Assembly (NCBI RefSeq): GCF_014698045.1
Contig: NZ_JACJSE010000004.1
Coordinates: 1 to 64,000, forward strand
Source of the DNA: Aulosira sp. FACHB-615
Lineage (GTDB): Bacteria > Cyanobacteriota > Cyanobacteriia > Cyanobacteriales > Nostocaceae
Length of the DNA stretch: 64,000 bases
Direction: 5' to 3'
A model generated the notes under the pieces. The model was not told the origin of the DNA, did not search any database, and saw only the letters and a program-made list of their open reading frames with translations. Positions within the stretch are counted from its first letter, which is position 1. The number at the start of each line of letters is the position of its first letter. A program made the translations under genes and the position numbers. Shown piece by piece: positions 35,860 through 44,375 of the stretch.

Positions 35860-36993
35860 GTGATCAACACTTCTGTTGCAAACATTCTTGAGCGTGCCTT
35901 AATGGGGTACGATTTATCTCCTGAAGAGGGAGTATTGTTGTTAAAGCAAACTGATTCGGAAGCGATCGCGGCAATTCGCCACACAGCCGATCAACTCCGC
36001 TACAATCAGGTAGGCGATACTATTACTTATGTAATTAACCGTAATATTAATTTTACTAACATTTGTGAACAGCATTGTAGTTTTTGTGCTTTCCGCCGCG
36101 ATGCCGATGATGTTGGTGCTTATTGGTTAGATTGGGGGCAAATTTTAGAAAAGTCCCAAGATGCGGTTAAGCGGGGGGCAACGGAAATTTGTATGCAGGG
36201 TGGATTAAACCCCGAAGCGCAGATTAACGGTAAATCTTTGCCTTATTACCTGAAGTTAGTTGCAACGATTAAACAGGAATTTCCCCAAATTCATTTACAC
36301 GCCTTTTCGCCCCAAGAGGTACAGTTTATTGCCAGAATTGATGGGCTGGATTATGCAACGGTGATTGCAGCTTTGCGGGATGCTGGCGTTGGTTCGATAC
36401 CAGGAACGGCGGCTGAGGTGTTGGATGATGAAGTGCGAAAAGTGTTGTGTCCTGAAAAAATTAACACAGAGACTTGGTTAGAAATTATCTCCACAGCCCA
36501 TAAATTGGGTTTACCTACCACCAGTACCATGTTATCGGGGCATATCGAAACCCCAGAACAACAAATTGGGCATTTAGAAAAATTGCGATCGCTCCAACAA
36601 ACAGCCATCAATCACGGCTATCCAGCCCGCATCACAGAATTTATCTTATTACCCTTTGTGGGTCAAGAAGCACCAAAATCTTTACGCCGTCGGGTAGGGC
36701 GAGATCAACCAGTTTTAGCGGATGCTTTATTATTAGGCGCAGTCGCCCGAATTTACTTGGGTAATTGGATTCCTAACCATCAGCCTAGTTGGGTAAAGTT
36801 GGGTTTAGCTGGGGCAAAAGCAGCCTTAGTTTGGGGTTGTAACGATATTGGTGGCACATTGATGGAAGAACATATCACCACAATGGCTGGTGCTGTGGGC
36901 GGTACTTGTATGGAAGTGGACACCTTACAAACTGCGATCGCATCTTTAGGAAGACCTTATCAACAAAGAGATACTTTGTATCAAAAAGTGTGA
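35860..36993 (+). CDS. cofH: FO synthase subunit CofH (radical SAM)
   Basis: 377 residues from a GTG. The radical-SAM cluster motif CEQHCSFC (C69, C73, C76) is preceded by RNINFTNICE, and followed by EICMQGGLNP and IHLHAFSPQE, all typical of CofH, the 5-amino-6-ribitylamino-uracil hydroxybenzyl transferase that, with CofG, makes 7,8-didemethyl-8-hydroxy-5-deazariboflavin. In cyanobacteria this deazaflavin is an antenna cofactor of photolyase. MqnE/MqnC are relatives, but the LLPFVGQEAP and HITTMAGA regions favour CofH. CofG is not in the window, so the genes are unlinked here. Confidence 0.85.
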   Translation: MINTSVANILERALMGYDLSPEEGVLLLKQTDSEAIAAIRHTADQLRYNQVGDTITYVINRNINFTNICEQHCSFCAFRRDADDVGAYWLDWGQILEKSQDAVKRGATEICMQGGLNPEAQINGKSLPYYLKLVATIKQEFPQIHLHAFSPQEVQFIARIDGLDYATVIAALRDAGVGSIPGTAAEVLDDEVRKVLCPEKINTETWLEIISTAHKLGLPTTSTMLSGHIETPEQQIGHLEKLRSLQQTAINHGYPARITEFILLPFVGQEAPKSLRRRVGRDQPVLADALLLGAVARIYLGNWIPNHQPSWVKLGLAGAKAALVWGCNDIGGTLMEEHITTMAGAVGGTCMEVDTLQTAIASLGRPYQQRDTLYQKV

Positions 36994-37160
36994 AGAAGAA
37001 CTCAGAAGTCAGGAGTCAGGAGGAATGCGGAATACTGATTCCTGAATACTGTTTTGATAAAATTTGTTGCTGATTTTATCCTTCATGCTTCTCCTGATCC
37101 CCTAGATACCATTCCAAGATAGGATGGACGATGATTTATGTGTAGTTTCAAATAATGCTT

Positions 37161-37556
37161 ATGAAACGCTATTGGTCGCGTCTGCTTGCTTTGGTTTTAG
37201 TTTTAGCTATTGGCTTAATCGGTTGTTCTAGCCCTGATACCTTAACTGGGGATTATCGCCAAGACACATTGGCTGTAGTCAGTACCCTGAGAAAAGCCCT
37301 AGAAGTAACTGACGATTCACCAGATAAAGCCGCACTTCAAGCAGATGCGCGGCAAAAAATTAACGATTTCTCAGCCCGCTATCAACGCGCTGGTTCAATT
37401 TCTGGTTTAAGTTCTTTTACAACCATGCGTACCGCCCTTAACTCTCTTGCGGGACACTACAGTTCTTACCCAAACCGTCCAGTTCCGCAAAAACTGAAAA
37501 ATCGTCTAGAACAGGAGTTTCAGCAAGTAGAATCTGCACTCAAGCGTGGTGCTTAA
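37161..37556 (+). CDS. psb27: Photosystem II assembly lipoprotein Psb27
   Basis: About 131 residues from the ATG at 37161 (an ATG two codons earlier, at 37155, is also possible). A lipoprotein signal peptide ends in LIGC-SS; the mature four-helix domain includes GDYRQDTLAVVSTLRKAL and FTTMRTALNSLAGHYSSYP, characteristic of Psb27. It binds the lumenal face of CP43 during assembly and repair of photosystem II. The length is standard. It is a single-gene unit followed by a clear terminator. Confidence 0.93.
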   Translation: MKRYWSRLLALVLVLAIGLIGCSSPDTLTGDYRQDTLAVVSTLRKALEVTDDSPDKAALQADARQKINDFSARYQRAGSISGLSSFTTMRTALNSLAGHYSSYPNRPVPQKLKNRLEQEFQQVESALKRGA

Positions 37557-37584
37557 CTATTCCTCTAGTGATATTTTTTCAGAT

Positions 37585-37618
37585 TCAAGAGTCCAGAGTT
37601 ATGACTTTGGACTCTTGA
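37585..37618 (+). terminator. Terminator hairpin of psb27
   Basis: TCAAGAGTCCAGAGT pairs with ACTTTGGACTCTTGA (15 bp, one G-U) around a TATG loop, followed by TTTATTTATTTT. It lies about 30 bp after the stop. Confidence 0.75.
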
Positions 37619-37648
37619 TTTATTTATTTTGACACAGGTATATCTGTT

Positions 37649-37778
37649 AGGGCTGACGCACAAAGATTGTTTGTGAAGAATGGGTGTAGGGTATGGGGTG
37701 TAAGGGTTTTGAACACTTACACCCTTGAATCCCTATACCTCCAAACTTTTAATTTTTCGTGTAATTGCGTAATTCCTA
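37649..37778. repeat. MITE-like element, family A, copy 2
   Basis: AGGGCTGACGCACAAAGATT at the left and TTGCGTAATTCCTA at the right, with GGGTGTAGGG / CCCTATACC-type inner arms and a GTTTTGAACACTTACACCC centre related to the GTTTTAGATACATACACCC of other copies. It fills most of the psb27-GHL10 spacer. Confidence 0.6.
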
Positions 37779-37890
37779 GATGCAATAGCTGTATTTAAAT
37801 GAAAGAGGATTTTCCGAGCGTCAACGCTAGAAATACTAATACTTTCACCCTATACCTCTTGCTATAACAATTGATACACCTTAATCGTCA

Positions 37891-39408
37891 ATGCCCGTGA
37901 ATTTGTACATCTACCTTGTCGGTATATCTCACCGTTCTGCAAAATTATTATGGCAACGTTTGTGGGTTGTGGTTTTTAGTAGTAGTCTTTTGCTACCTAA
38001 CTTGATCAGCCAACCAGCACAAGCACAAGTTAACCAAGATTGCAAGTTATCAAACACAGCCGCCCAAACAAAGGAAAAATTGCGTTTGTCGGCACTCAAA
38101 GGCGATCGCGATGCCCAAAGCCAGTATCAAAAGCTAGTACGCCAACACGCCCAAGATGTACAAAAATGCCGCAGTCGTACTTGGCCAAAAATTCAAGCTG
38201 TTTGGGTGCGTTTATATCCCTGCGACATTCAACCAGGGATAATTGACCAAATTATGGATCGGATGGTCAACCGTGGCTATAACCAAATTTATGTAGAAAC
38301 CTTTTATGATGGGCAGGTATTATTACCAGCCGCCGATAATCCCACAGTTTGGCCTTCTGTAATACGGACTCCAGGGACGGAAAAGATTGATTTACTGGCG
38401 TTGGCGATTCAAAAAGGGCGAGAACGGGGGCTGAAGGTTTATTCCTGGATGTATACTGCAAATTTCGGCTATAACTACGCCAAAATACCAGATCGAGAAC
38501 CTGCGATCGCTCGTAATGGCAAGGGGCAAACGAGTTTATATGTTGTAGATAACGGTTCCCAGGTATTTATCGACCCCTACAATATGCAAGCCAAGCGCGA
38601 TTACTTCGAGATGGTACAGCAAGTACTACGCCGTCGCCCGGATGGTTTGCTGTTTGATTATGTGCGTTATCCCAGACAAGCTGGCACTGATTCCATCGCT
38701 ACAAAAGTCACTGATTTATGGCTATTTACCCCAGCTACGCAAGAAGCTTTATTTAAGCGGGCGTTGAATACAAAAGGTTTGGATTTGATGCGGCGGTTCT
38801 TGAGTAAGGGATATGTCACCGCCGGCGATATCGATGAAGTGGATAAACTGTATCCCCAAGAAGGGGAACCGATGTGGCAAGGGCGCGTTCCGCCACCACA
38901 AGACAAAGCCCTGTTACCAGCAACCAACAGACAACCGACTTTGCAAGTTGAACTCTGGCAGTTAATGGTTGCCCATGCTATGCAAGGTATCTTAGATTTT
39001 GTTGCTTTAGCCAGTTACCCAGTACAGCAGCTAGGCATTCCCGCCGGAGTAGTGTTTTTCCCAGATGGCAACCAAATGGTGGGACAAGGCTATGATTCCC
39101 GCTTGCAACCTTGGGATAGATTTCCCAGTAACTTGCAATGGCACGCGATGGCTTATGCAACTTGTAGTGATGTTAGCTGTATTGCCGACCAAGTGCAACG
39201 GGTGATTAGTGCTGCTAAACCGGGGACAAAAATTATTCCCGCCTTAGCCGGTGCATGGGGACAATCAACCAGCACGCGCCCATCCCTAGAAGCCCAAATG
39301 CAAGCCCTACGCAAATATGCACCGCAACTCGCAGGTGTGAGCCATTTTGCTTATTCTTGGCAATACCCAGAAAATGATAGCGATCGCAAATTCTGCCGCC
39401 TGCGTTAA
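37891..39408 (+). CDS. Exported glycoside-hydrolase-like protein (GHL10 type)
   Basis: 505 residues. The N-terminal hydrophobic segment VVVFSSSLLLPNLISQ ends in AQA-QV, a signal-peptide-like cleavage near residue 47. The catalytic region opens with IQAVWVRLYPCDIQPG and YNQIYVETFYDGQVLLPA, contains LKVYSWMYTANF and DGLLFDYVRYPR, and ends with AYSWQYPE: the pattern of the glycosyl-hydrolase-like 10 family (a TIM barrel). The acidic residues of the FDYVRYP region and of the ETFYDG segment are candidates for catalysis. Substrate unknown; cell-wall or extracellular polysaccharide is an inference. Confidence 0.8.
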   Translation: MPVNLYIYLVGISHRSAKLLWQRLWVVVFSSSLLLPNLISQPAQAQVNQDCKLSNTAAQTKEKLRLSALKGDRDAQSQYQKLVRQHAQDVQKCRSRTWPKIQAVWVRLYPCDIQPGIIDQIMDRMVNRGYNQIYVETFYDGQVLLPAADNPTVWPSVIRTPGTEKIDLLALAIQKGRERGLKVYSWMYTANFGYNYAKIPDREPAIARNGKGQTSLYVVDNGSQVFIDPYNMQAKRDYFEMVQQVLRRRPDGLLFDYVRYPRQAGTDSIATKVTDLWLFTPATQEALFKRALNTKGLDLMRRFLSKGYVTAGDIDEVDKLYPQEGEPMWQGRVPPPQDKALLPATNRQPTLQVELWQLMVAHAMQGILDFVALASYPVQQLGIPAGVVFFPDGNQMVGQGYDSRLQPWDRFPSNLQWHAMAYATCSDVSCIADQVQRVISAAKPGTKIIPALAGAWGQSTSTRPSLEAQMQALRKYAPQLAGVSHFAYSWQYPENDSDRKFCRLR

Positions 39409-39470
39409 TCATATAGCAGAAGGCAGTGGTTCAGCTTCGCTCACCAACCAGGCAGGAGGAAAAGTCTTAC

Positions 39471-39597
39471 TATAGCAGTCCTAAATCATTTGTAAAATTT
39501 CTATATCTTTTTCTTCTTTCTTACCTTTGCGTCCTTGGCGTTCTTGGCGGTTCGTTTCCATATCTATGTTTTTCACGACTCATTTAGAATTGCTATA
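39471..39597. repeat. MITE-like element, family B, copy 1
   Basis: 127 bp starting TATAGCAGTCCTAAATCATT and ending CATTTAGAATTGCTATA, an imperfect terminal inverted repeat. The core reads CTTCTTTCTTACCTTTGCGT and GGCGGTTCGTTTCCATATC. It is about 85-90 percent identical by eye to 43974-44099. A partial piece (GATTGCTATC) is also at 15066-15076. Confidence 0.7.
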
Positions 39598-39607
39598 TTC
39601 CAAGGGG

Positions 39608-39767
39608 CTAGTACAGGTCGGCGTAAATAAACAGACTATCTGGAATTGCTAAAAGGCTTGTGGTATCGTTATTATTTCTTTTTCCTTTTGCCTTTTTTAC
39701 CCTGAGCGCAGCCGTTCGCGTTAGCGTCTCCGACAGGAGAAGGGTTACTTTTGCCTTGTTGTACTAG
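39608..39767. repeat. MITE-like element, family C, copy 2, with embedded small repeat
   Basis: Begins CTAGTACAGGTCGGCG, ends TTGTACTAG. AATTGCTAAAAGGCTTGTGGTATC-like sequence corresponds to the copy at 9269. A GCGTTAGCGTCTCCGACAGG small dispersed repeat is nested within its right half, making this copy longer. Confidence 0.55.
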
Positions 39768-39793
39768 TGGAACGCCCAGTTTTCAATTCTTTT

Positions 39794-40750
39794 CTATCTT
39801 TGCCAGTCACCCAACTGGGTAGCGAGAAAATAGCGTACATGATCCACAAATGTTAGCCCTTGTTGTCTGGTTCCATGTCCCATTCCTGGAACCACATAAT
39901 AAGCACCATCGGGAAATTTTTGAGCGCAAGCACGAGTATCTTTAATATTAACAATTGGATCATTCGCACCAATTAAAAAACGCACTCTTCGGGGAAGTTG
40001 CACTTGTTGAACATAGTTCATCGGGTTACATTCCCAAGTATATTTATCTTGATATTTGAGATGTTTAGCTAATTGTAAAAGCTGCACTACAGGTTGCAAG
40101 TCAGGCTGGAATTTTTTTAAGAATATTTCTGCTAAATTACCAAGGGGCGAAGCTGCTAAATCAGGTAAAAAACCATATCCCCAACTTTTAGCAAATGATG
40201 GCAGATCAGCATGACCAATAGTGCCTAGTAGTCTATCTCCCAAGCTATGTGCTGTAAAGGTATATGCAGATAGCAAGACTCCCATACTAACTCCAAATAA
40301 TGCCAATTTTGTCTGACTCAGATTATAGCGATCGCAGCAAAAATCTCGTATTCTAGAAATATCCTGGGCAGTACTGCGAAATATAGATAAAAGTAATGCT
40401 GTATCAAAGGCAATACCTCGGTCAATTAATGGCTTAATTTCGTTCTGCACTACAGCTGTAAATGTACGTACTAAGCTACGTTCACCCGCAAAAGGTGTAT
40501 CGAATAAAGCCACAGCTATACCCATTTGTGTTAATGTCGGCACAATAAAAGCATTCCAACCATAAGGCGCACACATCCCCTGCAAACCAATTACTAAGGG
40601 TGTGTCTTGTGTAGGCTGGTGCTGTGGTAAAAAAACGGCGACAGGAAAACCACTTAATCGTTCATCAATGTCAGCCACGCCAGTGTAAACATAAGGTTCA
40701 TAAAACCAGTGGCGATGCCCATTTACACCATCAAAATTAATGGTATCCAT
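39794..40750 (-). CDS. Alpha/beta hydrolase of a cyanobacterial subfamily
   Basis: 318 residues, cytoplasmic. Nucleophile elbow LALFGVSMGVLLS (Ser in GVSMG), acidic residue in LIGANDPIVNIKD, and His in VPGMGHGTRQQG make a full catalytic triad. The oxyanion region is VIGLQGMCAPYGW rather than the usual HG motif. No close family assignment. Same direction as polA and 106 bp downstream of it; the spacer carries GAAGTAT heptamer copies, so co-transcription is uncertain. Confidence 0.75.
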   Translation of the reverse strand: MDTINFDGVNGHRHWFYEPYVYTGVADIDERLSGFPVAVFLPQHQPTQDTPLVIGLQGMCAPYGWNAFIVPTLTQMGIAVALFDTPFAGERSLVRTFTAVVQNEIKPLIDRGIAFDTALLLSIFRSTAQDISRIRDFCCDRYNLSQTKLALFGVSMGVLLSAYTFTAHSLGDRLLGTIGHADLPSFAKSWGYGFLPDLAASPLGNLAEIFLKKFQPDLQPVVQLLQLAKHLKYQDKYTWECNPMNYVQQVQLPRRVRFLIGANDPIVNIKDTRACAQKFPDGAYYVVPGMGHGTRQQGLTFVDHVRYFLATQLGDWQR

Positions 40751-40856
40751 TAGAAGTATGAAGTATGAAATAATCTATCATACTTGCTCTTGCATACAAA
40801 GTCTCAAAACATCGGATAGGCTAGGCTTGCTTTATTTGTGTAGTCTTATGGGAAGT

Positions 40857-43775
40857 TTACTTCGTCTCCATCCAATTTTCCCCGGCGCGAACTTCTACCA
40901 GTAATGGCACAGTTAAAGTTACAGCATCTTCCATCACTGATTTAATTTGTGGTTGTAATTCTTCCCATTCGTGAGGCGGAACTTCAAACACTAATTCGTC
41001 GTGAACTTGCAATAATAAACGTGCTTGATATTGTTTTAAAATTTCATGCAATCTCACCATTGCAATTTTGATAATATCAGCACTAGAGCCTTGAATGGGT
41101 GCGTTGGCAGCAGAACGCAGCAAGCCAGCATCAAAAGCACCTATATTTTTTAATTTACTCAAATCAATATCTGCGGGATTAGTATTTTTTAACTTGCGTA
41201 AGCTGTTGGTTTGGAAATCAAAATAACGCCGCCTACCGAGGATAGTTTCAACATAACCTTGTGCGATCGCTTGTTTTTTCACGCTCTCTAAATATGCAAA
41301 TACTTTAGCATAACGTTCGTTAAATCGCTTAATAAATTCATTAGCAACATTCTTATCTATTCCCGTAGAACGTGAGAATTTCAGCGAACCCATACCATAA
41401 ATTACACCAAAGTTAATTGTCTTGGCTATTCGTCTTTCATCTGCGGAAACATCTTCTTTTTCAAATACCAATCGTGCTGTAACTGTGTGAATATCTTCAT
41501 TTTGTTGATATGCTTTCACTAACAATGGTTCTTGACTCAAATGTGCTAAGATTCTCAACTCAATTTGTGAGTAGTCAGCAGCAACCATCAAGTAATTTTT
41601 TTCTGGTAAAAATGCTTTGCGAATTTGCCGACTAAAAGCAGTTCTAATGGGGATATTTTGTAAATTTGGGTTGGAAGAAGATAACCTACCAGTTGATGTG
41701 GCGGCTTGGTTAAAATCCGTATGCACACGTTGAGTATCTTGACGTACCAACGCAGGTAAAGCGTCTACATAAGTAGATTTTAATTTAGATAATGTGCGAT
41801 ACTCAATTATCGATTCTACAAAACCAGTGTTATCAACTTCTAATAGCTTTTCTAAAGTTGCAGCATCGGTAGAATAGCCAGTTTGAATTTTACGAGAATA
41901 TTTAGTACTTAATCCTAACTTTTCAAATAATATTTGGCTCAACTGTTTTGGAGAACCTAAATTAAATTTTTCGCCAGCTATTTCTGTTGCTTGTGCTTCT
42001 AACTTAGCTAAATCGATTTCTAACTGTTGTGAAAGTTCTTGCAGATAAGCAGAATCAATGCTGACACCTGTGTATTCCATCTCTGCGAGAACGGCTTCTA
42101 ATGGCTGTTCTACTTCTAGTAATAATTTTGATAAGGCTGGAAATTTATCTAGTTCTTCGCGCAATTTTTCTACTAATTGCCATGTAGCATAAACTTGGAA
42201 ACAACAATAATTGGCGACAGCCGAAATACCTAAGTCAGCAATGGTTTTACCTTTAGGAACTAATTCGGCATAATTTTGAATAGATAAACCTAAATATCGT
42301 AAAGCCAAATCAGTTAAATTATGGCTAGTATCGGGATTTAAAACATAACTAGCCAGCATAGTGTCAAAGACAATGCCAGCTAAGTTAATTCCTTGACAGC
42401 GAAATACTAAGCGGTCAAATTTACCATTTTGGAATGTCTTCGGATAATTAGCACTTTCTAAAATTGGACGTAGTGCTGCAAGTGCTGTTTCTGGATGTAA
42501 ATTTTCCCCGTTTTTATGCGCCAGGGGAATATATGCTGATTCATCTGGTTGCGTTCCCCAACAACAACCAATTCCGACTAAAGCTGCATCTCGTGGTTCT
42601 AAATCGCTGGTTTCTGTGTCCCAAGCTACTGGGTTTGTAGTGTCAGTAAATTGTTGCAATATATTTACTAACTCAGTCAGTTTAGCTTCACTATTAATTA
42701 TCCGTGGCTGAATTTCTGAAACTGGTTGCTGTTGATATGCGGCTGTTTCAGCAGCAGTGAAAAATGATAAATCATCACCATCATCATCTATGCTGGATGC
42801 TTCTACATTGGCGGGAGTTTCTGTAACTTCACCACCAAATTTCTGTTGAATTTCGTTGATTTTCTTTAAAAAAGTATTGAACTCTAGTTTTTCTAAAATA
42901 GGAGTGAGATTACTTGTGTCAAATCCGGTTAATTGGCAGTTGTCTAAGTTAACTTCTAAAGGTACTTCGGTGACTATTTGTGCTAAATATTGCGACTTTT
43001 TAGCATCCTCTTGACCTTCAGTAAGTTTTTTTTGGGTTGCGCCTTTAATTTCCGCTATGGCTGCATAAATATTCTCCAAAGAACCATAGGTATTTAATAG
43101 CTGAACTGCCGTTTTTTCACCTATGCCTTTCACCCCAGGAATATTATCTGATTTATCACCACACAAAGCTTTATAATCGACAATTTGTGTAGGTAATACG
43201 CCTAATTTTTCTTTAACTTGTTCTACACTAAATTCTGTGATGCTATTTGTGGCGCGTTTGAGTGCATCAGGACTAAAGTTTAAAACGGTAATTTCTTTGT
43301 CTGGGTCAATGAGTTGAAATAAATCGCGATCGCCTGTTAAAATTTTCACCTTATAACCAGCCGCCGTGGCTTTTTGCGCTAAGGTTCCCAATACATCATC
43401 AGCTTCGTAACCAGGTGCAGTAAAAATCTTCAGGTTCAAGCCTTCGAGTAATTCATGCAGATTTTTTAAATCAGGAACAAAGTCTTCTGGTGTCCCCGGA
43501 CGGTCGGCTTTGTATGTATCATCAGCTTCGTGGCGGAAAGTCGGTAAACCCAAATCAAATGCGACAGCCATTGCTTGTGGCTGTTGTGTTGTCATCACTT
43601 CCAGCAAAGATTTGAGAAAGCCAAAGCACACACTCGTCGGTATCCCGGTTTTAGTTCGCAGTCCACCATCTCGTCCTTTGGCGAAAGCAAAATAAGAACG
43701 AAATGCTAAAGAATGTCCATCAACTAAGATGAATGTGGGGCGTGTTGTAGTTATGGTAGTAGAATTTTCAGACAT
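40857..43775 (-). CDS. polA: DNA polymerase I with altered ExoIII motif
   Basis: 972 residues. N-terminal 5'-3' exonuclease (1-300; FILVDGHSLAFRSYFA, CGDKSDNIPGVKGIGEKTA), a 3'-5' exonuclease-like domain (about 350-560) and polymerase domain (about 570-972; MVAADYSQIELRILAHLS motif A, RRIAKTINFGVIYGMGS motif B, LLQVHDELVFEVP motif C). Proofreading motifs ExoI (D386, E388 in DTETSD) and ExoII (NGKFD) are intact, but the ExoIII Tyr-x3-Asp reads Y523-C-C-F-Q527, so the metal-ligand Asp is Gln. Proofreading may be weakened. It acts in repair, gap filling and Okazaki-fragment processing. Confidence 0.93.
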   Translation of the reverse strand: MSENSTTITTTRPTFILVDGHSLAFRSYFAFAKGRDGGLRTKTGIPTSVCFGFLKSLLEVMTTQQPQAMAVAFDLGLPTFRHEADDTYKADRPGTPEDFVPDLKNLHELLEGLNLKIFTAPGYEADDVLGTLAQKATAAGYKVKILTGDRDLFQLIDPDKEITVLNFSPDALKRATNSITEFSVEQVKEKLGVLPTQIVDYKALCGDKSDNIPGVKGIGEKTAVQLLNTYGSLENIYAAIAEIKGATQKKLTEGQEDAKKSQYLAQIVTEVPLEVNLDNCQLTGFDTSNLTPILEKLEFNTFLKKINEIQQKFGGEVTETPANVEASSIDDDGDDLSFFTAAETAAYQQQPVSEIQPRIINSEAKLTELVNILQQFTDTTNPVAWDTETSDLEPRDAALVGIGCCWGTQPDESAYIPLAHKNGENLHPETALAALRPILESANYPKTFQNGKFDRLVFRCQGINLAGIVFDTMLASYVLNPDTSHNLTDLALRYLGLSIQNYAELVPKGKTIADLGISAVANYCCFQVYATWQLVEKLREELDKFPALSKLLLEVEQPLEAVLAEMEYTGVSIDSAYLQELSQQLEIDLAKLEAQATEIAGEKFNLGSPKQLSQILFEKLGLSTKYSRKIQTGYSTDAATLEKLLEVDNTGFVESIIEYRTLSKLKSTYVDALPALVRQDTQRVHTDFNQAATSTGRLSSSNPNLQNIPIRTAFSRQIRKAFLPEKNYLMVAADYSQIELRILAHLSQEPLLVKAYQQNEDIHTVTARLVFEKEDVSADERRIAKTINFGVIYGMGSLKFSRSTGIDKNVANEFIKRFNERYAKVFAYLESVKKQAIAQGYVETILGRRRYFDFQTNSLRKLKNTNPADIDLSKLKNIGAFDAGLLRSAANAPIQGSSADIIKIAMVRLHEILKQYQARLLLQVHDELVFEVPPHEWEELQPQIKSVMEDAVTLTVPLLVEVRAGENWMETK

Positions 43776-43973
43776 ATTTATATTGTAGCGAATAATGGGT
43801 AATTTAAGAAGTTTGTTAGTCAGGAATATGGGATAAATTTAACCGCAGATGAACGCGGATGGACGCAGATATTTCTGATTATTTTTTGACGTTTACTGTG
43901 TGATTATAACACCATATTTTTTTAGTATTTCAATATTCATCCAACAGGATAATTTAATATAGATTTGAATAAT

Positions 43974-44099
43974 CTAGCAGTCATAAATCATTTGTGAAAT
44001 TGCTATATCTCTTTCTTCTTTCTTAGCTTTGCGTCCTTTGCGTCCTTTGCGGTTCGTTTCCTTATCTATATTTTTCACGACTTATTTATGATTGCTATA
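43974..44099. repeat. MITE-like element, family B, copy 2
   Basis: CTAGCAGTCATAAATCATTTG at the left and TTATGATTGCTATA at the right, with the same TTTGCGTCCTTTGCGG-containing core as 39471-39597. It lies in the 600-bp polA-transketolase spacer. Flanking parts hold a GCAGATGAACGCGGATGGAC repeat at about 43846 and a solitary AATAGCAATCATA piece at about 44224; otherwise nothing is seen in 43776-44375. Confidence 0.7.
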
Positions 44100-44375
44100 A
44101 CTCCTAACTACTCTAGTGATTTTTGCAGTCTTCTTCTAGATATAAATATTATTTATTCCCTTAGTCAGAAGAGTTTTTTGATTCTCCTCTCTAAAGTAAA
44201 CCCAGATAGAGAGATTTTTGACAATAGCAATCATATCTTATTCGTGAATTGATTGATAGTGGTTGTATCTGCTGATAAAAAACATCGGCGGTTAATTATT
44301 TTCGTCTCATCACTGACCCCAAATTTTCTATCAACATCCAAATAATTGCAATTATTTTAAGTTAGGAAAACAATT

